A stretch of 64,000 nt of DNA from Paraphysomonas bandaiensis (Eukaryota; Chrysophyceae). Of this stretch, positions 1 to 9,400 are shown piece after piece. The stretch spans positions 186,001 through 250,000 of the forward strand of contig CBFFRP010000200.1 in NCBI GenBank assembly GCA_965644295.1. The letters run 5' to 3'. Position numbers and translations under genes: made by a program. The notes under the pieces are model-generated. The model made no database searches. It saw nothing but the letters and a program-made list of their open reading frames with translations, and was not told where the DNA came from. Numbering within the stretch: the stretch's first letter is position 1; the number at the start of each line of letters is the position of its first letter.

Positions 1-458
1 ACCACAAACCATCACGGTATAACTGATGCGCTCCTTATTTTTTTGACGTATCTTCGTAGGGAGGATGAAGAGCAACGTATTAGAGACTTAGGAGGTAAAG
101 TTATATTCTGGGGTCGGTGGAGAGTAGAAGGTGTGCTTGCCGTTTCTCGAGCCATAGGAGATATCAAGCTGAAACCGTATGTCACTTGTGATCCCGAAAT
201 TCAGACAAAAGAGATTACAGACGACGATTTATATATGGTACTCGCATCCGACGGGCTATGGGATGTAATGACAAACGAGGAAGTCGCCTCCTTTGTAGTC
301 AGGTGTGATGTGCCATATTTAGCTCTGTTGTTTTAATTACGTCGAGCAGAAACTGCCAGCGGCAGGAATTTAAGCATATTGCAAGAGATCTTTGCTACGA
401 AGCCACTCTTCTCGGCTCTACAGATAACGTCACGGTACAAGTAGTAGATTTGAGGTAA
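1..458 (+). CDS. PP2C-family Ser/Thr protein phosphatase, C-terminal part (5' end off the window)
   Basis: Metal-dependent (PPM/PP2C) protein phosphatase. Exons read as 1-16, 60-302 and 350-458, with GT-AG introns of 43 bp (17-59) and 47 bp (303-349). Removing them restores the PP2C motifs in order: DHKP-type HKPSREDEEQRI, then GGKVI, VLAVSRAIGD, the LASDGLWDVM block that supplies a metal-binding Asp, and the STDNVTV C-terminal block. The N-terminal half of the catalytic domain lies left of base 1. The TAA at 456-458 overlaps a good donor-like AGGTAAGT, so a further 3' exon is possible. There is no in-frame ATG at the apparent start near 43; that stretch is intron. Family assignment is firm; substrate and location are unknown. 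Confidence 0.9.
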
Positions 459-611
459 GTTGTATGAGTTGAATTTGAAAAACTTGACATCTATATATAG
501 AAGGAAAGTCAGCGCTACGTAGCACTGTGAATGTTTTATAGATTTTTTTACATAGATAGTGCAGCATAAGGAAAGTGTCATAACCAAGTAATTAGTTCTC
601 TGTATCTTTCA

Positions 612-1002
612 TTGAAGTATAAACTTCGCTTCCGTAGTTTCTCTATTGCATACGCACGACGTATCTTGAATGAATGGATATCACATCACATGCATGCATA
701 TCCACACACTTAGTACAATGTATCGACATGTTACACCTGTAATCTCTAATCATTATGTGTTGACAAGTTGAACTACAAAGTATTGACTTGGTGAATTGAG
801 AATAATCATTATGTGTTGACAAGTTGAACTACAAAGTATTGACTTGGTGAATTGAGAATAATGATTAGAGATTACAGGTGTAACATGTCGATACATTGTA
901 CTAAGTGTGTGGATATGCATGCATGTGATGTGATATCCATTCATTCAAGATACGTCGTGCGTATGCAATAGAGAAACTACGGAAGCGAAGTTTATACTTC
1001 AA
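612..1002. repeat. Long perfect inverted repeat (145-bp arms, 101-bp loop)
   Basis: Bases 612-756 are the exact reverse complement of 858-1002; I saw no mismatch. The loop region contains a tandem duplication with a 56-bp period (copies beginning at 748 and 804). The structure could be a foldback or MITE-like element, a palindromic rearrangement, or the template of a hairpin RNA. No open reading frame is associated. It starts about 150 bp after the PP2C stop, so it may lie in that gene's 3' UTR. Confidence 0.9.
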
Positions 1003-1424
1003 CTCATTCCTTAGCAAAATATGACTGAGATATACTTGACATTTCCACAACATGTCAAGTAATAAAGTAACAGCTTTGCAGAAAATTAAAGTGTATTTCA
1101 TTGTTAAGAATATAAAAATATTACAAATATACTGTGAGAAAGTAATTACAGAAGAACCGATATAGCATACCATTGCCTCATTTACAATCAAGTAGACAGT
1201 AAAAGAGCCAAAAGATTCAAAGCATATTTTTATACAAACCTGAATTTTGTGAGCGCATTGAATTTTGAATTCAGTGAATCTAATTTGAGGTATTTTGGGA
1301 TAGAGAAATTAATTATTCTAAATAGTTGATGTAACTACCTCTTCATGTGGATGACAAACCTCGTAAAAATTAATAAAACGTTGCGTTTAGTATCACGATA
1401 TTCCCTCATCATATTAGTGAATGT

Positions 1425-1790
1425 CTGATTATTAGCAATAGGTGTAAGGGTTCGAGCTAATAATTTAGCATTGAAATTAAGAACAGAGAGCGAAAGTGGT
1501 CGCACCTTGGTGCTTGCGATGACGCACAAGCAGCTTTTGTAGCGCCAAATAGTAGGATATATATCAGAGCTAAGCACTGGTTAGTTATTAAATTGTTTTT
1601 CTACACTAGTTCTGACTCTCACACGAATATAGCTAATAATCAGGCATTCACTACACAAGTATTTGGCTACGATTGGGCAGACTATATATGCGGCATATGT
1701 TAGTTTCTTGGAGAAATATCTCCGGTACTTATCCCCCAGAACACCACGAAAAGGTGGGAGTCCGACATTGTTGAGAGTCCGTCATCATAA
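1425..1790. repeat. Dispersed retroelement-like relic, copy 1
   Basis: Two blocks recur elsewhere in the window. Block A (about 1425-1580) matches copies near 5815-5960, 21050-21180, 51890-52000 and 62700-62790. Block B (about 1670-1780, containing TATATGCGGC and CACCACGAAA) matches 21360-21460 and 63020-63115. Block A translated from its best copy (51831 onward) resembles the segment joining reverse transcriptase and RNase H in Ty3/Gypsy elements. Here it is broken by stops. The repeat relationship is seen directly; the Gypsy origin is tentative. Confidence 0.6.
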
Positions 1791-2492
1791 CATCTACCTC
1801 TATCGAAAAGTAATTAACGATTGCCGGCAACGTATACAAGCAACACCTTAAATGATTAGGTACTCTTTTTCAATTAGTTCTAGTAAAGTTCTACACCTCA
1901 TCATCATCCTACCCCACAATGAGGCGCACTACAATAGAATCTTACATTTTACTGCTACAACCTCATTAATCAAAAACAATGCTACAATATAATAAGTATA
2001 CACGAGCACAATTTATGACTAATTAGAAAATTAAACTAAAAATATAAGCTCTTAATCATTTATTATTTTGAGGAAGCCAATCTCACAAATGGTCAATAAT
2101 ATATCTCTGTATAACATGGTCTGAAGTATATATACTAGTAAGGTCTTATAAGGACAATAAGTAAAGACTGACAAAATTACTTTTAAACCTCATGCAATGA
2201 GTTCATTACGATTTCAATAAAATGCAAGCAATGCAATGACGACAGCACCGCGACAGTATATAATCCTAACCAAACACAAATCCCGGGCCTCGTTTCCCTT
2301 TCGTTTTGACTCTTCCGCGAGATCCCCCATCGTAGTCATCCTTAGGATTCTTTTCTACAATAATCTAGCGCACAATTTAGTCAGACACAAATTTCGAAAT
2401 GAAATTTATACTACCTTTTCGCCCTTAGTGGATGCAACCTTACCATCTCTATAACGTATCTACCGATATATTATTTCAGAACATTCCAAAAA
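1791..2492. other. Intergenic, no gene seen
   Basis: AT-rich sequence with short unconvincing ORFs only. It holds the 3' flank of the minus-strand CUE-like gene. I see no repeat or RNA gene in it. Confidence 0.5.
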
Positions 2493-3550
2493 CTACATTT
2501 TCACAACCTTACTATTTCCCGGTGCAACTCGCTTATAGGCGACCTCCGTGACTCCTGATCGAGCCTGGTGTTTCGTGACTTTGTTAGTGTGCACTACCTG
2601 CTCACCGTAACGGCGAAATATGGAATTCTTCATCTCACGATCACGTCGACGCTTCTCCGCAGCATCATTCTTTAGTTTTTCTTCGTGCTCTGTCAACGCA
2701 GAGCGGAGACGCTCTATATCATCATCTACCATTCCACATAATTACAGAAGAATTGACGATACACTCATATATTACCAGTGCTATTTTCCAATAAGAACTG
2801 ACCCGTTTCTAAAATATTTCTGCAAAATTTTACATTATAAACATACGAGATTATTTCCTTGTCTACATGAGGAACTATTTGCTGCAATTCCATAACATTT
2901 GAATCTACAGGGTCATCACAACTCATGCCATCTTCTTGTGAGACAGTTTCACTAACTGTCTCAGGGTTCTTAACATTGTTTTCCTTTTTTGATTGGGACA
3001 ATACATGCCCGCTCGAACACTGCGAAGGAGCTACTGGAGTATCTCGACTGATATCCACAAGCTCCAGGGCAATTTTGCTTCCGCATAAGTCTGGGATGTA
3101 AGTGCATATTACTTCCGCAGCATCTTCGGTGGGCATATTGGGATCTCCACAGACCTCCACAATATAGTCCAAAATTGCATCGTCAAGAGTATCAGAATCA
3201 ACATCATGCCTACATAGACAATCCCGAAAACGTGTTGAGACACTAGAGTTATTCTGTGGCTCTGTGTTTGAAATATCGGACATGCCTTTAGCTGATCCCT
3301 CACATTTATTGGATAGAGATATGAGGTCTCTAAGAACCTCCTCTCGATCGCTAGCACTGACAGACAGCACGGCCGGACACACATTGCACACTACATCCAT
3401 TTTATCGTTGATTGATAGAGAGCTGTCAGTGAGTGCATTGACTATATAATGAGCAGTGTGGTTGTCAAGGGAATCATTGTGCTTTACTCCTCTCGACTGA
3501 AGAGCTGATAGCATAGCAGACAATACTCTATCAGTCATATCACAGCACAC
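2493..3550 (-). CDS. CUE/CCDC43-like coiled-coil protein, function unknown
   Basis: Spliced gene of about 310-325 residues. Exon 1 runs from 3550 to about 2803, a GT-AG intron covers 2726-2802 (77 bp), and the last exon is 2725-2493. The N-terminal half has two helical stretches with an LDDAILDYIV...EDAAEVICTYIPDL pattern, similar in spacing to the domain of CCDC43-type and CUE-like proteins. The middle is acidic and Ser-rich. The C-terminus is a charged helix (ERLRSALTEHEEKLKN) ending in a basic tail. An optional 27-bp GT-AG segment (2820-2846) sits inside exon 1; it is in frame and open, so I left it as coding. Real as a gene; the family suggestion is weak. Confidence 0.65.
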
Positions 3551-3631
3551 AGATGTAGACAGATACAGACAGAGGTAGACAGAGGTAGACAGATGTAGAC
3601 AGAGGTAGACAGATGTAGACAGAGGTAGAAG
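3548..3631. repeat. Short tandem repeat, 10-bp unit
   Basis: About eight imperfect units of the type AGACAGAGGT / AGACAGATGT immediately upstream of the CUE-like gene's start codon, in its likely 5' UTR or promoter. Confidence 0.85.
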
Positions 3632-3970
3632 CTATCCGATAATACAATTCAAGTGTGATGCATCTCAACACTCTATATCTCTATAGGAAGATGCACGAGG
3701 GTCTGCTCTGGTCTGGTCTGGTCTGCTCTGCTCTGTATTGGAAGCTCTGGCTTGTTGATGTGTTTAACGGACCTCACAACATGTATCGTACCGTACACGG
3801 ATCGTTGGCCGGGTTACATATTTCATTATGTACCTATATACCTGTACTTGCCTACATACGCACAAGGTGTATGGGTACAGTCGTGCTGGTATCTGTACAC
3901 ACATATATATGTATGTGATTGATGGGTTCGGCTATTGATACAAATGCATTGCCATCATTGATTACAGTGC
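3632..3970. promoter_or_regulatory. Divergent upstream region between CUE-like and SET genes
   Basis: The 420 bp between the two start codons (3551-3970) holds no gene. It contains a CTGGT/CTGCT pentamer run (3693-3735) and many GTAC, TGTATG and CATACG words, including a run ending in ATATATGTATGTG near 3905-3918. Similar words recur upstream of most divergent pairs in this window. That it is a shared promoter is inferred from position and composition. Confidence 0.5.
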
Positions 3971-5266
3971 ATGTCCCTTCTGCTACTGTTTCTCTTCTCA
4001 TCATCTTCAGCCTGTACCCTGTACCTGGCCCCCTCATCTCTCCCTGGTGCTGGACTGGGAGTGTTCACAGGTATCGATCTAAAGAAGAAGACGGGCGTTG
4101 AAAGAGGCCACACTGTATTGATAGAGAATCTATTGATACAAGAATTACATCTATTGAATTATGTGTATGCATCTCATAATGGTGACTATGCGATATGTGT
4201 GTTTGGTGCATCCATGATGTTCAATCATCTCGACTCCCCTAACTTAGAGAGGACATGGGAGCCCGGAGACATACCAGACGTACAAAGTATTGCACTTAGA
4301 CCATACGGTGTATATAAAGAGTTACAATTTGGTGCTCGGAGAGATATATTAGCTGGAGAAGAACTTTTCTCGAAATATGGAGGCGCAGATTGGTTTGATG
4401 CACGTGGTATCCCGTACGACCCTTCTATAACGGCTCCTGTTTCGAGATATACGGTTGAAGAATTGCAACAAGTCGGCCACTGTATCAGTGATATTCATAT
4501 TGGGAGCTCGCGGATGACAGGGGCCGGGAAGGGGGTATTTGCTAGCAGGAATTTTAGAAAAGGTGAATTGATATCGATCTCTCCTGTATTCATAGCTCCC
4601 AAGCACACTATTATGAGGGAAGGAGCTAGTTCTTTTCTCATTAACTACTGTATTACTTCTCAAGACAGTGATGTTGTGGTGATTCCTTTTGGAAATGCTG
4701 CTATGGCTAATCATGGTGGATCGGATGCAAACATGCGTTTTGAATGGTATGATTGGAAGACAGGTAACTCCAGCAATGATGCTGTGGCCAAAATGAATGT
4801 GTCGGAACTTGTTGCCTCGCCATCGGCGCCGCTATATATGGGATATTACGCTACCGTGGATGTGCAGCGAGGGGATGAGCTTACTATAAACTATGGGCCG
4901 AAGTGGGAGCATGAATGGTTACGTTATCTCCGTGTGTTGGAGCAGTGGTTTGATGAGTATGGGTATGAGGATCCTACACGTGCACCACAATTCAGAGAGC
5001 CAATAGCTGCTCCAAATAGTTTCTTTCCCCCTAGTTTTGAAATTAATTGTGTAGGTCATGACTGCGGCGATATGTCGCGAGTATATAGCAACGCCAAGCT
5101 CAACGAACGTCTGAATATGAAACGCAGTCAGACACTCACTCCTGAATCGATTAAGATATCTCGTCGTGAAATTAACGAAAAGTCAGTTCGAAATGCAGAT
5201 TCTTCTTGCCGCACTGAATCAATATTTTCAGTATCGACTTTATTAAGATATTTAGGTGTCGAGTGA
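3971..5266 (+). CDS. Secreted double SET-domain protein
   Basis: Single-exon gene, 431 residues. The first 16 residues (MSLLLLFLFSSSSACT) form a signal peptide, so the protein should enter the secretory pathway. Two SET-like units follow. Unit 1 (about 18-140) has a GxG start (PGAGLGVF), the Asn-His motif MFNHLDSPN and the distal AGEELFSKYG. Unit 2 (about 165-315) has GAGKGVFASR, MANHGGSDANM and GDELTINYG. These match the N-terminal, NH-x-C-x-PN and YG elements of SET methyltransferases, though neither unit keeps the usual NHSC cysteine. An extra 110-residue Ser/Arg-rich tail follows. Known SET proteins are mostly nuclear or cytosolic, so lumenal targeting is unusual. Methyltransferase activity is plausible but not shown. 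Confidence 0.85.
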   Translation: MSLLLLFLFSSSSACTLYLAPSSLPGAGLGVFTGIDLKKKTGVERGHTVLIENLLIQELHLLNYVYASHNGDYAICVFGASMMFNHLDSPNLERTWEPGDIPDVQSIALRPYGVYKELQFGARRDILAGEELFSKYGGADWFDARGIPYDPSITAPVSRYTVEELQQVGHCISDIHIGSSRMTGAGKGVFASRNFRKGELISISPVFIAPKHTIMREGASSFLINYCITSQDSDVVVIPFGNAAMANHGGSDANMRFEWYDWKTGNSSNDAVAKMNVSELVASPSAPLYMGYYATVDVQRGDELTINYGPKWEHEWLRYLRVLEQWFDEYGYEDPTRAPQFREPIAAPNSFFPPSFEINCVGHDCGDMSRVYSNAKLNERLNMKRSQTLTPESIKISRREINEKSVRNADSSCRTESIFSVSTLLRYLGVE

Positions 5267-6013
5267 TTTGACTATTGTTGTCCTGGTAACTAACCAGATC
5301 GAGCATATGTTGGAGTTAGACATATCTTGGTATTGAATCGAAACCCTGTTTTACTGTACAATACTGTCGAAGTGAAAGCGTTTGTCTCATTTACTGTATA
5401 AGTCTAGGTTGAATTTATGCATGTAGTGACTAGCAAGCCCCAAAAACAACTCTGTTGGTGATAGTTGCAGCCAGAATGTAAAACTGTGAAAAATACAAAA
5501 TGATGAACATATTATACTCAGCAAAATGTAACCATGAAATATTAGAACTGAAGTATGAAAGGACCTATTTAAATCCATATATAGAATTGTGATTAGAAAA
5601 AAATCTAGTAGAGAAATGGAGCAACAATCTGCAATGGAAAGAGGTAAAATTAGATTCGAACTACTTGAGGCTAAAATTAATAAGTATTGTTAAAAAGTTG
5701 CAGTTAAAAAAAGCACATTACTCTGCAACAATAAAAATTGATGGCTTCAGTAATTGATCATGCACATTGTTTCAACGAGTTACATTACTCTTATTCTTAT
5801 ACAGTAATGAATGTCTTGTTATAAGCAATATGCGTGTAAGAGTCAGAAATAATGTAGGAAAACAATTTAGTAACTATCTAGTGCTTAACTCTGATATCCT
5901 ACTATTTGGCGCTACGAAAGCTGCTTGTGCGTCACCGAAAGCACCAAGTTGTGACCACTTTTGCTCTATAACTCAAAGCAAACGTAGTGAGCAAGCATAC
6001 TGTTGATATATAC
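5267..6013. other. Intergenic with dispersed relic, copy 2
   Basis: 5267-5766 holds nothing recognisable. About 5790-6013 is the second copy of the dispersed retroelement-like relic (block A orientation as at 21050 and 62700). The Copia element at 6014-11468 is inserted into it, and a few bases of the relic resume at 11469. Stops interrupt every frame. Confidence 0.55.
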
Positions 6014-6306
6014 TGTTGGGAAATGCTCATTTTACTTAGATCAAAGAGAGATTAAGTTGTTAGACTAGATAGATTTATTAATATCGTTTACACGAATTGT
6101 GTTAAACAACACAAGCTCGTTTTGTGCCATGCATAAATCACTACTTCTGTAGACCTTTCGCTACTAAACATATCTTGAAAGAGCAAACTATTTCAGTTTT
6201 CTCAATATCATAACAGCATCTACACATCACCATACTTCACTGTATTCTCGTACATTGTCTTCAAGTACCACATTGAATATACTAGGATACAGTCCATATT
6301 CTAATA
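6014..6306 (-). repeat. 3' LTR of the Copia element
   Basis: Left copy of the 293-bp LTR. In element orientation it begins TATTAGAATATGG and ends TTTCCCAACA. The polypurine-like tract lies just inside it. Confidence 0.92.
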
Positions 6307-6479
6307 CTCCCACTCAATGTAGAATGCAGTGATACGAAACAACAATGAGTACAGTGATCTTCATGCTATAAACTAGTCTCATAGGTAAAATAGATGTGAA
6401 ATCTTATCAAGATACATATATAACTAGCAGTCAACTAGATATATAGTTATGTGGGATTCTCACCCACTAAAACACACCT

Positions 6480-9400
6480 TTAACCTCTTCGGGGTCGCTT
6501 CTTCTGCTGCTCCTCAACTCTGGTTGACACACTTCTCTTAACCCCGGTAATAGTTTTCTCATGACGACTGAAAAGTTTCGTTGACAATGCCTTCGTGAAA
6601 ATATCAGCCGCCATATCATCCGTCGACACATGAATCAACTTTGCCGTAGGAAATTTTCCATTTACATGCTCTCTCACCCAGTGATACTTGATGTCTATAT
6701 GCTTCGACCTCTTATGATACACAGGATTCTCGGAGAGATCTTTCGCACTCTTGCTATCCATAAAGAATGGAGTCGGCTTCGCAACTAAGAGCCCGAGCTC
6801 CTTGAACACCCCCCGAAGCCACACCAGTTCTTGCATAGCCGCATACTCCGCCATATATTCAGATTCCATGCTCGAAGTTGCAACTGTGGTCTGTAGTTTA
6901 GACTGCCAGGCCAATGCGCCTGCACATAAGAACACAATGTATCCTGTTGTCGATCGCCGAGTCAGTCTATCACCAGCCCAATCTGAATCACTGAACACAT
7001 GTAAGTCGAACTCACTCCCACTGAATCTGATGCCCTCATCAATTGTTCCACGCAAATATTTCAATAAGTGAATCGCCAGTTTGCACGATGCATATGTCGG
7101 ACAACTACTAAATCGAGACAATAACCCCACTGCATAAGCCAGATCAGGTCTAGTATGCATTGCTAGATACAACACTGCTCCAATAATTTGCCGATACGGA
7201 AATGAGTCAACCCACTGCTTCTGCTCCTCCGTAAGTTCACGTTCCTCTGCCAACAGATCCTGAACATTAGTAGGTAGTGGGGCCTCCTTATTCTTACTAC
7301 TCTTTCCCATAACTGAGCTGAATTTCTTGATAATATTCTTAGCATACTCAGATTGATCTAACATATACCAATTTTCTCCTCTGGTTATCCTGATGTTCAG
7401 AAATCGCTTACACACTCCCAGATCATGCATCTCGAATGTTTCACAGAACCTACGCTTTACGCTTTCCAAGTAAGTCAGATCAGCGGATGCAATTATGATA
7501 TCATCAACATATATCAATAATAAATGCAGTTTTCCGTTACTCCATCGCATATACAAACACGTATCCAAAATACACGGAGTAAAATGCAATGATTTAATAA
7601 ACTTGTCAATATGTTTATTCCACTGTCGCGGTGAAGATCGCAGTCCATACAATGCCTTGATTAGTTGAAAACACCATCCAGCTAGTAATTCCTCATCTGG
7701 TGGAGGTGCCATATACACGTCATCCTCCAGATCTGCATAGCAAAATGCGGATGATACATCTAATTGATGCACATGCATCTGTAACATAAACGCAATCGCT
7801 AACACTAGTCTAATGGTTATACCCTTAACCACTGGAGCGAAAGTGGACGGCTCCTCCTCCTTCTTCTCTTGGAGATTTCCTAATGCCACTAGCCGAGCCT
7901 TGTACTTTACTATATTCCCTAGTATGTCTCGCTTCACCGTATGCACATATTTCGCTCTAACTAATTTCACTCCGCTTGGAATTTTCACGATCTTCAAGAC
8001 ACGTCTTTTCAGCAATGATGTCTTCTCCACCATTCGAGCTTTTCTCCATTGTTGATACTGTGGAGATCTCTCTGCCTCGGCATATGAATTTGGTATCTTG
8101 ATATCTTCTGTCTCTGCATGGTTAAGATCAATATTATGCGCATCCGGTACTTCAACCATATTAATCTCTCCTAAAACTGACGCGTTTGCCAGTCTCCGCT
8201 GCAGCCGTTTGCGTCGGACCCGACCATCACCATCTAGTTCAATCGGTCGACGAGGTATATAAGAACCCATACCTTGCTCATCCTGAGCACGCACATCGTG
8301 CGTTGTGGGAGGAGCCCCGCTCACAACCCCAGACTCATAGTCTTCAGAGGTCTGCAACCTCACAGCTGTCTCCTGACAGGTTGGGTCAGGACTCTCCTGT
8401 AACCCTCCAGGTCTTCCCTGGTCCAGCACCCTGGCTGGCATAGTACTCAGGGCGTCCCCCTTTCCTATATATCCGGTATTCCCGGGAGTTTCTGCAGTCA
8501 TTCGCACTACGTCCTCGACGTGAATCGGCACCCGGTGCTCGATATGCTTCCGACCTGCAGTTACCAGAGATCGATAGGCTACTATTACCCCCTTTCGTTC
8601 TACTACTCTCGTGGTCTTGTAGAGAAGACCATCCTCATCATCAATATGATATGTACCTTCTAAGCCCGCATAGTCAGACACAATTTTCGGTCTCTCGGCC
8701 TCCTTCACTCGAAGAGCATCTATCTCAGCGAAATAGCTCTCCGAGCGTGACGGTATGGACTCATCAGTTAATACATGTACCGACGTGACGACCCTATCAG
8801 TCGCAGGTAGATATACATCATATCCTACCTTTTCATCTGAATATCCTATCAGATATCCGATAAGGGCCTTGTCGTCCCAGTCTTTCCGTCGATCCGCCTT
8901 TGTAGTGAGGACATACGCACGACACCCCCATACTCTGAGATATTTCAGGTTGGGAGCCTCACCAGTCAAAAATTCAAGAGGGGACATATACCCCTTCGCT
9001 GTCTTTGTAGGCAATCGAATTAATATGTACCTGGCTGCCATGTAGGCATCTAGCCAAAACTGTGAAGGCAATCCTGACTGAATCAGCATCGCTAATGTCA
9101 TCTCACCACAGGTCCTGAATTTCCGCTCCTCAATCGCGTTCATCTCAGGAGAGTCCGTAGAGCTCCACGTATGTTGATAGCAACCCTGTGACCTAAGATA
9201 TTGTCGCAGCTCATCACATATTAGCTCCCCTGCTCCATCTGCATGGTAATGATGCATTTCTAATTTGTACCTTTTCACATCTCCTTCAAAAATCTTCTTG
9301 AAAACCTGCAGTACCGATGACCCAGTCCTATGAACAAGCCCTTCCGACCAGAACATCCGACTGGCATGGTGTGTTAGTTTGAGCACATATATTTCCCCTC

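Noticed and set aside
43-336. PP2C ORF starting near 43
   Set aside because: No ATG there; 17-59 is an intron joining HKPSR to EDEEQR.
2820-2846. Possible 27-bp GT-AG intron in the CUE-like gene
   Set aside because: It is in frame and open, so splicing is not required; the size is below the other introns here.
6001-6013. Copia LTR extending left of 6014
   Set aside because: The TATAC target duplication and the LTR offset (5162 bp between copies) fix the border at 6014.
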